A stretch of 64,000 bases of DNA from Sipunculus nudus (GCA_026874595.1 CM049320.1:4405464-4469463); one strand, 5' to 3'; shown: positions 37,143 to 48,869, counted from the first letter of the stretch. Notes: a model not told the origin generated them from the sequence alone. Translations and numbers: made by a program.

Positions 37143-37374
37143 AAGGGTGGGAGGGGGTTCCGACAGAAGCCGTCTCTCGACCTTGATTGGTGTCCCCCGC
37201 GTGGATCTCCCCTTGCGTGTGGTCTGGACATCTGGGCGACCACGGTCGTTATTGTTTGCGTTATTTGTGCCAAGCAACCGGGTTTTATTCAGGCCCTTTG
37301 TCCTTTATTATCGAGAACAACAGTAGACAACGCGCCCAACATCCCGTAACTGGTCAAGTGACGTCATCGGAACA
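37143..37374 (+). mobile_element. Polypurine tract and 3' LTR of the Gypsy remnant
   Basis: AAGGGTGGGAGGG (37143-37155) is a polypurine tract, the primer for plus-strand synthesis, placed directly before the putative LTR. The LTR (37156-37374, 219 bp) has short inverted ends: GGTTCCGA, expected TGTTCCGA with one change, and TCGGAACA. It is GC- and CpG-rich compared with the surroundings. The overlapping short open frames here are by-products. Confidence 0.5.
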
Positions 37375-38084
37375 ATGAACCGACTGTGGTCCCGGCTCTC
37401 TTGGTGTAGTTGAGAACGTTCTTTAGAGGACCAAGGTCACCTGATTGCCGTTCAAGAATACCTTGCTTAAAATAAATGTCCCATGAGCCTGGCGCAATAA
37501 ACAAAACACTAGGCTGTCTCGGTCGATACAATGGTTAAAACTTAATTCCTCTCGCTAACAGAGCCATCAAGCATGCTTTAGCTGTGTCGCAACGATTCGG
37601 ACAGGTACTGCTACCTCGCAGCAGGGAGTTTACAGGGATCACTCCTTGCTCGCAGCAAAACATTTTATTACTAAATTATTGAACTCTGACAGACTGTTTC
37701 AGTGATAAGAGCTGGCAATGAGTTAAGCTTATCTGTACATGGACTCACGTGTCATGTAACGCGTTTTGGTAGAGAATGTAAATACTAAGGGCCTGGCAGG
37801 GCTTACAACCCCCCCCCCCCCCCCCCGCACACACACATACACACCTGACTCAGATTCCAAAGCATTAACTTTACTCTTTCTAGATGGTGCATGGCAAATT
37901 CCCAGTAGTCATCCCACTGCATTTTTTAAAAGCTATAAATATCTAATGAAAAAAAGGGTAGCAATCCGTATGTGCGTATGCATTACGTATGCGTATACAG
38001 CTAGGAATTGCACACATAATAGGAACCGCACACATTATATTCTCTTTGAATGATTCAAAATATATGCGAGTGCTCAGTACGTAT
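37375..38084. other. Noncoding with a C tract
   Basis: No gene recognised. A C tract lies at about 37810-37826 followed by CA-rich simple sequence. Confidence 0.5.
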
Positions 38085-38902
38085 TGTTACAGATGTCTCT
38101 TTTATTGTGGTGCATGTGTCTGTAGGCATTCAGTTTCGTGTTAGGCTCAAGTCCTGGGCGTTGCTATGGCGTGTAGAGGCAAAGCGCTCGATTTAATCCG
38201 TACTGGTTGAACTCTCGCGGAATGTAAACACAGTGATAGCTGTCGTGCTGGTCTGGAATGTTCAAGTGCACGTGTATTGTTTGGTTCTCTCGATTGTTTG
38301 TTGAATAGAATTGTCTAGAATTTTCGGATGAAAAGTTATGGATAGGGGCTGTGTTTTAGAGCGGGAAAGAGAGGAGAGAGAAATGTTCCGGCGGACACCG
38401 AAAAGTGTGAGTCAGTTTTGGGACCTATCCAATTAAAGTAATGTCAGGGATTCTACGAACTCTATTCCGATTTAGTGGGAATGTCTCCAGTTTCCTTTCG
38501 TAGTTATTACAAGAATTTCACTTTTGCATTACAACAGAATGATTTTGTGATTGATTTGGACTATTATTCTCAGAGAAGATTTATGTGAACTGTTCATCTG
38601 GATTATATGCTTTAAAGGACTTATTGTTCTGTGACAGTGGTTGTATCCAGGTACTGTACACTTTTTTATTATACAGTGCAATTGTAATGATTTGCTATTT
38701 AACTGTTGTTATACTGTGTAATTGTATTGTATTTAATGTTAGGGTTGTTTTAAGAATAAATTATAGTTATTTGTTGACAAAAAAAAACACTGACTTCTTT
38801 ATTCATTCCCCTGGACATTTCACGCTGCCTAGTGTTACAGAATCTGATTTTTATTTATGCTCGTCACGACTACGTGATCAGTTGTTATTAGGTTCCGTAA
38901 CA
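38085..38902. mobile_element. Solo LTR with 4-bp target duplication
   Basis: The segment starts TGTTAC and ends GTAACA, a perfect 6-bp inverted repeat of the TG...CA type, and is flanked on both sides by GTAT (38081-38084 and 38903-38906). An AATAAA lies at about 38755. The 818-bp length fits an LTR, and no internal coding region adjoins it, so it looks like a solo LTR from recombination of a complete element. The ends differ from the Gypsy LTR at 37156, so it belongs to another family. The short repeats could occur by chance. Confidence 0.55.
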
Positions 38903-38906
38903 GTAT

Positions 38907-39384
38907 GCATATAAACGTTTGTGTGATGCACCACTTTAGATCGCTCAGGCTAGCGATTGAAAACGCATACGCATAGTAAGGGACGGAGATATTCAAAACT
39001 TGACATCAATGATAGGGTTATTCCTCTGGCCGATGACTCGTGCTCATGCAGCTCTATATACTACAGGCCACATGTTGCTGCATACGTATCTGATGGAATT
39101 ACAGGGGTCCGTTTTCTAGCTGCATTACTGCATACACATACCTACCGCATACGCCTATATGGAAAGCTAGCTTAACTAGACTGATTAACTATAGCATGCA
39201 ATGTATAGGGCCTATGGCAATATCACTGACAATTATGGTGACTGTGTGCGTGTGTGTGTTGGTGTGTTTGTGTCATGAAGCTACCAATATAAATAAAATC
39301 ATATTCACTGGTGCAAGTTCTCTTGTCATTCTCCTTTTTATAGCCTTTGAGGCACATACAGAAGTAGGACCCTCGTGTGTTTTT
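38907..39384. other. Noncoding
   Basis: Contains a GT-rich run near 39245-39275; otherwise nothing recognised. Confidence 0.5.
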
Positions 39385-40876
39385 ATGCCCCCGCCACAAA
39401 GTGGCCGGGCATATAGTTTTACCCATGTCCGTCATTCCGTCATTCCGAAATCAAACAGTTGTACGGACTTTTTTTCGTAATGCCTGCACATATTGGCCTG
39501 ATTTTTTGTGTGTGGGCAGATAATGATCAGTTACAGATCGAGTTCGCGTTTCGTCCCGGTTGACCTACTTTTGACCGTTTTACGCCTCCTAAACTAAGAA
39601 AAATTCATGAAAAATAGAAATTTTCATGACAAATACACATGTACGGACTTTTTTCGCAATGCCTGTAGATATTGGCCTGATTTTTGGTGTGTGGGCAGAT
39701 ACAGACCAGTTACAGATCGAGTTTGCGTTTCGTCCCGGTTGACCTACTTTTGACCGTTTTACGGCTCCTAAACTTAGAAAATTTCATGAAAAATAGAAAT
39801 TTTCATGACAAATACACATGTACAGCCGTTTTTAGCCCTCAGCTCATATGCTGATAGGCTATTGTCGTCACCCAAGCTGTCCGTCTGTCCATCTGTCTGT
39901 CCGGTGTCTGTCCGTCCGTTCCGCGTCTGTTAACCTTTACCTTGTGAGCGGGATATCTCTAAAAGGATTCACCGTTGGAATTTTATTTCAACAGTGAAGA
40001 TGTATATCGATAAAATCTCGGTCAAGTTCAAAGATGGGTGACCTTGACCCATTTTTCTATATTTTAGAGCTGATTATAGAAAAACAGTCGGGAACCATTG
40101 TGTGGATTTTCACAAAACTTACTATGATCATTGGGACTGATGGTCTGTATGTGCTGCACAATTTTGTTGGCGCCAACTGCAATTTCTGATTTTTTAATGA
40201 AATTTTATCGGATTTTTTCAATTTTGGCCTTTTGTGCAAGATATCTCCAAAGGTATTCAACACAGGAACTTCATTTCTTCAGTGCTAATGAATTATATTT
40301 ACAAAATCTTGGTCAAGTTCAAAGATGGGTGATCTTAACCTACTTCTCAAGGTCACAGAGCTTAGTATGGAAAAAAAAACTTAGGAGCTTATTTCTCAGG
40401 AAGCATTTGGTGGATTGTTATGAAACATGGTATATACCTCTCCAATTTAAATTTATAAATGATTATCAACTTTTGCAAATATTCTAGTTTCGCAATGCAA
40501 TGCTTACAGATACTGGCCTAATGTTTGGTCTGTGGGCGCATAATGACCACTTACAGATCGAGTTCGCGTTTCATCCAAGCTAACCTATTTTTCACCGTAT
40601 GACAGATCCTGAACATAGAAAATTTCATGAAAGACAGAAATTTTCATGAAAAATGCACATATATGGACTTTTTTTTCACAATGCCTGCAGATACTGGCCT
40701 GATTTTTGGTGTGTTGCTTGATAATGACCCTTTACAGATCGAGTTTGCATTTTGCCCTTGTTGACCTACTTTTGAACATACAACACTTCCTGAACTTAAA
40801 AATTTTTACAAAATTTAACAAATGTTTCTAATTTGCGCCAGGCGGGGGCATTCGTGTCGTTCCGACACATCTAGTT
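39385..40876 (+). mobile_element. Helentron-type non-autonomous element (HINE/pearl-like)
   Basis: The left end is ATGCCCCCGCC, followed at once by its hairpin partner (CCAC-AAA-GTGG-x-x-GGGCAT). Near the right end lies GGCGGGGGCAT (40841-40851), the inverted copy of the left end but not at the terminus. It is followed by a perfect hairpin GTGTCG-TTC-CGACAC (40854-40868) and a short ATCTAGTT end. A 5' terminal repeat, a 3' subterminal partner and a terminal hairpin match published descriptions of Helentron-associated elements. The core is four copies of a repeat of about 185 bp (starting near 39460, 39643, 40487 and 40670), each with TTACAGATCGAGTT, also typical of pearl/HINE cores. A second element interrupts the core at 39832-40485. 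Confidence 0.7.
39832..40485 (+). mobile_element. Repeat nested inside the Helentron-type element
   Basis: It opens with TAGCCCTCAGC facing GCTGATAGGCTA, a hairpin of the same style as the hosts at 39385 and 61806, then CTTGTGAGCGGGATATCTC-like sequence also present at 61876. It ends near TATTCTAGTTT (40480-40485 region). It separates core units two and three of the host element. The exact borders are uncertain by several bases. Confidence 0.55.
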
Positions 40877-41768
40877 GCAAAATGTAATGGCCAATAAAAT
40901 GAGTGACAGTTTGTGCGGCTAGTATAAGAACTGACGAAGGTATGAAAAAAACATTATTACCCTGACCGTTGTCTTAAAGACCTCAAACATTTATAACTTA
41001 AGGGCTTCTATCAACAGGATAATATTCAGAGGGATTGTTTAATATGTCTGGCCTGTGGAATGCCATATATGTCAGACGAAAGAACAAGCAGGGAAGCGAA
41101 TTCGATGACAACTGACAAACAGGCGGATATACTGACACCATAACATGTCTAAGAAGACAGCCGACTAGACGATTACATGGAGACGAAGTTATGACAAAAA
41201 TAAATTTCGACGTTTTTCGATGACCTTGACCATTCACCTATATTGACAAAAAATAGGCTTTATTAATCAACTGTGTAGGTTTCAGATAGATCGATACAAA
41301 ATTGTGGCCCGAGTGCGGACAAACACACAAACACACCCACAAACAGACATACGCAACTAACCAACATGCTGGCAGATATATTCGATTCCCAGCAAGCAAT
41401 TAACTAATAGCGTCAGACAGTAAAATATTAATGCAAATGTTTATTTACCCATCAAACTGTAAGCCATATAAAAGGTTGAGAGAATAATTGCCGTTTATCA
41501 ATCAGGGGTTGAGCGCATACCCTTACAAGTACTTGAACGCCCCTTTACACACCAATCCAGCATCAAGGTCAAACGCCCTGATAGTACCAAATTCTTCCGC
41601 AGGATGGCAGCTCCATTGAAACAGCGCATTGACTCTGCATTTCCGTATATAGTTACAGAAGATTACTGTAGCAACCGCGGCCGCCTGTACCTTTTACCAC
41701 CGCGCTTATCTAAGGACTTACAAAATAGCTAGTTCTGTGAAACTGAAAACAGTCCTAGACAACAGATT
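40877..41768. other. Noncoding with a recurring short block
   Basis: The minus strand at 41576-41630 shares a GGAGCTGCCAT...GGAAGA-TTTG-TACTATCAG block with 10501-10560 and 20781-20841. No other feature is visible. Confidence 0.45.
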
Positions 41769-42120
41769 GACTTGAAGAAGGAAGTATACTGACCTTGGCA
41801 GTGCAACAGGATGTCCTGAATCAAGAAGTATACTGACCCAGATAGTCCAACAGGTTTTCTTCAAGCAAAAAGTATACTGACCTGGACAGTCAAACAGGTT
41901 GTATGAAGCAGGAAATATGCTGACCTAGACAGTCTAATAGGTTCTTGAAGCAGGAATTATTCTGATCTAGCCTATGTCAAGGGTCGTCTAGAAGCAAGAA
42001 GTTTACTTTCCTAGACAGTCTTGAAGCAAAAAGTACACTGACCTAGACAGTCCAACTGATTGTCTTGAAGCAGGAAGTATACTGACCTATACAGTCTGAC
42101 AGATTATCGTCAAGCCGAAA
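41769..42120. repeat. Minisatellite, about 8 x 43 bp
   Basis: Diverged units built around TGAAGCAGGAAGTATACTGA followed by CCTAGACAGTCCAACAGGTT. Unit lengths vary from about 33 to 48 bp. No coding frame persists. Confidence 0.85.
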
Positions 42121-42164
42121 GCCGGGTCCGCACAGACATCTTCTCTGTTCAACAGTGGGACAGA

Positions 42165-42585
42165 GCTCAACTGGAAAATATCAGAAAAAACACAGATACG
42201 TGAAAAACTGAACACAAAGCACAAGGTCAATTGGAAAATGGCACAGCAAACACAGGCAAATCGGAAAACAGTACACCAAGCACATAACCATTGGAAACTG
42301 AACACCAAGCACACATCAATTGGAAAAATGAAGACCAAGCACATGGTCTATGGTAAAACTGAACACCAGCACAGGTCAATTGGAAACGGCACAGCAAACG
42401 ATTGCCAATTTGAAAAAGGATAAACAAGCTCATATCAATTGGAAAACTGAACACCAAGCACATTTCAGCTGGAAAACACAACGGCGATCACATATGATTT
42501 GGAAACCTGAACACCAAGCACATATCAGTTGGAAAACTAAACACCAAGCCCAGGTCAATTGGAAAACGGAACGCCAATGTTACGT
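42165..42585. repeat. Minisatellite, about 14 x 30 bp, with decapeptide frame
   Basis: Units of about 30 bp resemble CAATTGGAAAACTGAACACC plus AAGCACATAT. Because 30 is a multiple of three, several consecutive units stay open on both strands. The plus frame 42350-42592 gives INWKTEHQAH-like decapeptides; the minus frame 42227-42481 gives hydrophobic CLVFSFPIDM-like decapeptides. No splice site, start context or homologue supports translation, so I treat it as a repeat and not as a gene. Confidence 0.85.
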
Positions 42586-45554
42586 AACGTGACTAAAATT
42601 TCGTACGTGTTCGACACGCAACATGAACACAAGAAAGACTTACAGGATAATAGATAATGTTTATAATAAACCAAATCAATATTTACAATATGTATATGAT
42701 ATAAACGGTATGTTCTGGTTTACAATATTTTCCAAGTGAGACATCCATAATTAAATAGATATGACGATGTAAAAAACGATGTAAAAATACGACTCCTGAG
42801 GCTGCAGAGGAGTTGTTTACCTTTCACAAACAGTTCACATTAAAGATTCAACCGTCCAAAGATAAACAGAATAATAAATCCTGCCCAGGCCTGGCGACAC
42901 ATCTTCCCAGTGCATAAAATACAAGAAGCCCGCGCGAGCTTCCGCCAGTTAATAGTAATAATATGTAAAACGAACATTTTTAGGTATTAGAAGTAACAAC
43001 TGTCTCGCGTCATCATGCATTCAAGGATCGTTAATTCGTTTCCGGAGTTTCACCACGTTTCCGTATATTTTGTTTCTGCAAAGGACACCGCTCATAATAT
43101 TCTATTACAGTCTGATCGTAATTACTATTATAATTAAGTATACAATTTAATATGCAAAGTAGACCCTCCATAGCTCTATAGCTAAATGATAATCTATTAA
43201 TCGTATCAATTAATATGTTGAATTATTCTACAGATAACCCATCCTCAAAATTTATAATGCATTCGGCCAAAAGCACGGTTAACCAGCTTAAAAGTTAACA
43301 ATTTTACTTTAAAAAAAATAATTTACGGTATCTTAATTATCTATACATAATTCTTTTCCTTAGGTTCTCTAGTTTGTTAATTGAATAGTGAAAATAAATA
43401 AGTCTTTAAAAGATTTTAAAATTTGATTGCAGGAAAATCTTATCTTTAAAACGTTCCAATATACGAGGTCAGTGTAGGCATAGTCTTTAAATTGTGTTTT
43501 GCTTATATAGGAAACCAAAGATTTTTTTTAACTAAAAGGCATACTTATGTAATTTTAGACAATATGTATCAAGGGAAATAATAAGAAATTTCTAAAAAAG
43601 GACAGATAAACCCAGAAAAATCCCTTGCGAGAATAGTTCAGAATTCGTTTTTTTTCACATTTATAACTATATTTAATATAGAACCATCACAACAGATCCA
43701 TTGCAAACTAGCAATTATGTCATAAAATTAAGAAGACAGGTTTAATGGTCTTCTTTTAGTATTTTATCATGCAGGAAACATATAGAAAAGCTTTTCAGAC
43801 GTTTTCTTAGAGATGCAAGGTACTCTGAGAGGAAAACAGATTGCAGATCTTTCGTAAATGTTCAGTTGTGAAAACTCAATTTTAAAATATAAAATCTGGA
43901 AAGTTTATATATATATATATATATAAGTTATGTAAATCTCAGTTGTAATGTCTTATGAATCAAACAATTTGATTGCTTTTATTTGTTGCTAAGAAACCGC
44001 CTAAACATTAGTGTAACATGTATTCATCAATTTGAAATATCTCATTTGGGTCAGAAACATCGGGTCAGAGAGGCTGGAATTCAATTGTTTTAACATAATT
44101 TTTACCAGGGTATAACTTTGTAAATTGTCAATTTTCCATTTGTTTTAGAAGGCGAAGACACATAGCAGTGTAGAACAACTCCTCAAAGCTGCATACGTTT
44201 AGAATAAAAAGTTAGAAAAGCAATAATTCACGGGAACTTGTAACATTTCAGCAATATTTTTTTTTTGCAGAAAAATTAGGGCTATGCCAATTTGTTAGGT
44301 AACAGTTTCCAAATTTACAAATCTTTTGCAGATACATGGCTTAAAATTTTCATATTTGCAATATCAACATAATTGAGATATCAACATAATTGAAAGTATC
44401 AACATGAAGTATTAGGCAAATCAGAGATGGTCATTCAGGAGGTATTTGTTGATTTCACATTGAATGACCAAAAAAGAAAACCCTTCCTACAAATGTGATA
44501 CCTTTTTTTTAATGAAGAAAACTTAGTATCATCAAAATTATTATTTTCCCTGTATTATAGTAAAAGTTGAGCACAGTAGAATGAATGAAACTTGTTTTTA
44601 TATAATGTTTGGCTCAAAATGATTTTTATCATATAATGTGGCCGTCGAGGGCAGACATTTATAGAAATTTGCTGGGAAATATGTATCCTGGCTTTAAAAA
44701 AGTGAATGAAACTGTTGCATGTACTTGACAAAAAAAACACTTGTAGTGTTTTCTTTATAAATTCTGGCTATGTGGCTAATGATGAGTAAAAATGAGTCAT
44801 GAGTAAAGATAAGTCATGCACTCCTGCAAGTTTCTACTTCTTTTAGGCAAGTTCTGCCCCTGTAGTAAACTACAAAGTCTAAAGGCAGAGTATCAGCATA
44901 AGAAGGAAAACATGCTTCCGAAAGTTTACCTTTAACATGGAAATTTTAAGCAATCTTGAAACGTCAGCCTCATGTTATATAAATCCTGAATCACTGACTA
45001 ACTGCGTTTTAACTTCGCGAATAGAACCGAGAGGAGGCGCCAATCATTCGGGCATTTCATAGACTAGATGACAAGATATTTTTGCCACATCAGGCAATTA
45101 AAGAGGTCATACTACTGCACCGTTTAAGAGAATAAGAACTAAACAATTATGTTTCTCTCCTGCGTTCGACGTGATTACGCTAATGGTCATCATCACATTG
45201 CATAATAAGAAATCACTTGAATGATGATAAAAATATATCTATACAGTTCACTTCCGACAACTCATTTGGTTTTATTTCAATATTTACCGTGCTTGATAAA
45301 ACCCTTTTATTGTTTATTGGTTTATTCATAAAGCTGTGGATTCATTGATTTCTTCATTAACAATATCACTTCTTCTAGACTCATATACTTAAAGGAATGT
45401 ATGATCCTAGTTCTTTTAAATCATGGCGCAGTGTCCACTGTCATGAGCGAGATAAAATTACAAAATTATCCAAGACCACCTTGCATATCGTATACCCAGA
45501 CAATATCTTTAAATGGTACGGTCCAAGGAAGGTTTTGTTTTAATTTCATATTGA
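42586..45554. other. AT-rich intron-like DNA
   Basis: No exon, terminal repeat or RNA gene was recognised over 3 kb. It includes a short (TA)n run at 43907-43924. Confidence 0.5.
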
Positions 45555-45905
45555 TGGAGTGACATATTTCTAGGCCCTATATATTGTCATATAACGTGCA
45601 CATTTTGGATGCAATAGGAAAGTGTTTTCTATCGAGTGTTTGACAGTATGTGATACATCAAACCCAAGTTCATCTCTTGCACTTTTATTTTGACCCAGGA
45701 AAACAGGGGCTCTGTATCTCATTTTCGCGTAATATGGCAGCTTCTAAAGCTGAAAACGGGTGTCACCACCTGTCAAGCAATTTCACAGAAACCCATAAAT
45801 AACTTTCAATCACCTTCAGCATTAACAAAAAGGCCAACACTGCGGTTTTTTTTCATTAAATTTCCAATTTCACCCACCTGATTTTAAAAATGTGCTCCCT
45901 CAGAC
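45555..45905 (+). repeat. Dispersed repeat, copy 2 (partner 21170-21560)
   Basis: Shares ordered landmarks with the copy at 21.2 kb in the same orientation. Termini and class are unknown. Confidence 0.65.
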
Positions 45906-46729
45906 ATAAAATGTTGGTGATTGTAAATTGCGGATGCATTGTAAATAAAGCTTTTCATCGCAAACTTTCCTCTTTCCAATTTGGCTAACCTGCCTAAAGT
46001 GAAAGAAATCTGTAGATATTCTAGGTTACCTGACCAGAGATCAAGGTCATTGGACCAATTTTTATAAAGAATTGTTGTGTAAAAAAATCAAAATGGTGCA
46101 AGTTTAGTTTTTCTGTAAGTTCTTAAATTTTTCGGTCATAAAGTCAAGGCTCAAGGTCAAAGGACCCACATTTTGAAAAAGCTGGCAACATGCCGCGTAT
46201 TGTGCCTGGACATGTTAATAATTCGTTCGGTCGCACCATAATACATTCTTGGAGTATGTAGAACATTTTTTTTATGTTGACTCTGCTTTAAAATGAATTC
46301 TAGATTATAGTTGCATAGATTTATATTTGATAGCAGCAATTGTGTTTCCTCTATACGACAACACAACATGCAAAGCATATCATATTGACTCTGCGTATCG
46401 ATATATCGGTCCAGTACCACATTATTTTATATCATTTCCACATTGAAACGTATATAAATAACCCATAAAATTGTCTTTTTGGAAGATCCTTGCCAGCTTA
46501 CAAGTAAGCGTGCAGTGATGCGCGCCCCTGTGTGTTTGAGGGGTAGGGGGTTGGAACGAGTATATATTATCCCGTACAATGAACACCTATGATGAACACT
46601 TAAGTTAATAAAGCGCTTATTATCAAGACGTATACATATATATATATACAAAAATATCAAATCCATGAAAAAAAAGAATGAAAGAGCAACACTTAGTGGA
46701 AACAAGGTATGTTGCTGTTTATATCTTAC

Positions 46730-47027
46730 ATTCGCCTGGACCAAGTCGGACGTTGACTAGTTCGTCTCCGAGTTCATTCCGCTTCACATTTGTGAGCAGG
46801 CGACACACCTGCTTCCCGTTTTCTAAGAATTCCTGGTAGCCCTCACACTGTGGGAACGCAGCACACTGGAGCGTACAGGATTCCCAGGTGATTTCGTCTG
46901 GTTTGTCTATGGGCTTTCCTGTCACATTCAGGCATCTTAAATCGAAATGAACCACTTCTGAAGATGCACAAAAACCAATGAAAATAAACATCAGGGCAAT
47001 CATGATGGAATCTGAGCGAGGTGGCAT
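46730..47027 (-). CDS. First coding exon: signal peptide plus PAN/apple-like Cys-rich domain
   Basis: The minus-strand ATG at 47027 opens a frame whose N-terminus is a signal peptide with hydrophobic core (residues about 9-20, IALMFIFIGFCA), cleaved probably after Ala-Ser-Ser. Residues 32-85 hold five cysteines in a C-x..-W-x-S-C-x-L-Q-C-x(5)-C-x(2)-Y-x..-C-R-L-L arrangement like PAN/apple domains. The frame is open to a strong donor GTAAGA, placing the exon end at 46730 after 99 codons plus 1 nt (phase 1). Unspliced reading stops a few codons on. The product is secreted or extracellular. The phase 1 end and strand fit the phase 1-1 EGF exons downstream, so a PAN plus EGF protein is a reasonable but unproven model. 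Alternative starts at Met9 and Met13 would shorten the signal. Confidence 0.7.
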
Positions 47028-47135
47028 GCCGCGCTAGTCGTCACAGCAACTCCCGCGCGCTTACTGGGGCGCCCAATCTGAACAAGTATTCCCCCACGTC
47101 TCGTAGCCCGTCAGCCGATAAACCAATGTCAAATG

Positions 47136-47146
47136 CCCTATTTATG
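47136..47146 (-). promoter_or_regulatory. TATA-like box of the PAN-exon gene
   Basis: On the minus strand CATAAATAGGG lies about 110 bp before the ATG at 47027, leaving room for a transcription start near 47110 and a 5' leader of about 85 nt. The leader region is GC- and CpG-rich. The motif alone is weak evidence in AT-rich DNA. Confidence 0.25.
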
Positions 47147-47229
47147 AAAATTGATTCTGCATCAAGCGAATATCACATGGCTTTGTTAGTTATCCCCATC
47201 ACGTTATATCTGACAATGAACCTCATCTG

Positions 47230-48490
47230 AAACTTTTGGAAACTGTTTTGAAACTGTCTCATAAATAAATGGGAACATTATATTAGTTAGGGAATGGTAT
47301 CTCTTTTATGCATGAAATTAAAGTATAGCCCCCTCCCTTTGCTATTATAAAGACTTAAAAACAACTGGTCTTTTTTTTTCAGATATTTGCCCCCACCGTC
47401 ATATTTGTCGATATACTCAAAGAATCAGTTTATGTACATGCACATTGGTATTTCTTTTATATTAATTGCCTGTAAAAATGATACATTCTTTATTGCCTGC
47501 CGGAAATCTTCGATTCGGCAAGTATGTTGGTCAGTTGCGTATGTCTGTTTGTTAATATACATATAGCTTTCTATAGGGCACAGTTTTGCAGGAATCCTTT
47601 TGAAACTGGAACCTCTTATGTCATTCACTAATATCTCGAAATTGATATTTCATTTTCTGGATATGGTCGCTAGGGGGCGCTGCACTCGAAACAATACGAC
47701 ATATCATTTTGGACCATATCTCCAAAACTATAAACCTTAATTACATAAACTATATTTTCTTCCTCTGGGTCTTCATTATTACTTGGGCATCTAGTCTGTC
47801 GATCACTTCGAAACATTTCAAAATGTTATTTTCCTAATAACTTTGTCAATTCTAGTCCTATCTTCACAAACTTTGGCTCATTTTTTTTTTCACCTTCGTA
47901 TATATCTATCTGTTTGTCATTTGTCCTCAATTATGCCTTCTTGCATCTGTTGTATAGCATTCCACAGGCCACAGTTTACTAGGAATCACTTTGTAACTTT
48001 CACCTATCGTATATCGGAATGATTTCTTGAAGCTTTTTTTTTTCAAAAAAAGGTCGTGTATAAGGTCATGAAAACATCCCAAATTATTATTTCCATCGTA
48101 ACTTTGTTTATTTACATCAATATTGTCAATATTGGTCCAATCTTTACAAACTATGGCTCATTTTCTTCCTCTTTGTCTTCTATATGACATGTTCATCTGC
48201 CTTCCAATCTGGTCATATAATTATTTTTGTGCTATAGTACTTTTAATTGAAAAAAAAATAATTGATTCATCTTTTGACATCCAAACAAAACATTGAATAT
48301 GTAATTCATAGATGCGGAAACAAGCACTTGACATTTAGAACAAGAATAAGCCAATATATTTTTCTCCAGGAATTAACTTTATGCTCAGCCTATAAGGGGG
48401 TCTGTATTGAATAAAAAAAAAGCATGATATATGGAATTTAGGGTATCTTTTACAGGTCAGCCTGGTCTTGCAGACATCTTAGGCTGACAA
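47230..48490. other. Noncoding, faint internal repetition
   Basis: Two diverged versions of an AACTTTGTCAAT...CTTTACAAACTATGGCTCA-like stretch occur near 47840-47890 and 48100-48165. Nothing else was recognised. Confidence 0.45.
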
Positions 48491-48509
48491 CTGGCTATAT
48501 CGGACACAA

Positions 48510-48700
48510 TACGTATGTCCCTTGAATTTTACCTATGTATTTATGTATAAGTATCCTCTCTAGGGCGGACACCTCCCTAATGCGGACTACGGACAGTTGA
48601 TGCCGGCGCAAGCCAGTGTTTTCAGGGTAAATCAACATGGCAAATGCGGACATGATCAGCAGGTCGAGTGTCCGTCGGCGAGGCCCGAGAATCATTTTGA
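48510..48700. mobile_element. Possible pogo-like element fragment
   Basis: CTCTAGGGCGGACACCTCCC (48557-48576) and TGCGGACTACGGACAG resemble the subterminal repeats of pogo/Tigger-type elements common in marine invertebrates. No complete inverted ends were found. The open frames on both strands here probably derive from the element. Confidence 0.35.
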
Positions 48701-48869
48701 TCTCTTGTCCGCGACAAACACGCAGGCCACGGCTGTTTACCTGTCAAATCAATTTTGGTTTATTCCTCAGTTTGTTTGTTCATGTCGTGGGCTGCTTTGC
48801 TCAGAATTTCTACCAGAATTTCTGTACATAAAGTTCGGAGGTGGTGTTTTCTGAGGTTCCAATAAATTG

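Noticed and set aside
38585..38914. 109-codon hydrophobic frame as a membrane protein
   Set aside because: Lies within the candidate solo LTR and lacks any conserved feature.
46427..46744. 105-codon minus-strand frame as the second exon of the PAN gene
   Set aside because: It starts inside the intron after the donor at 46729 and shows simple-repeat composition without an acceptor.
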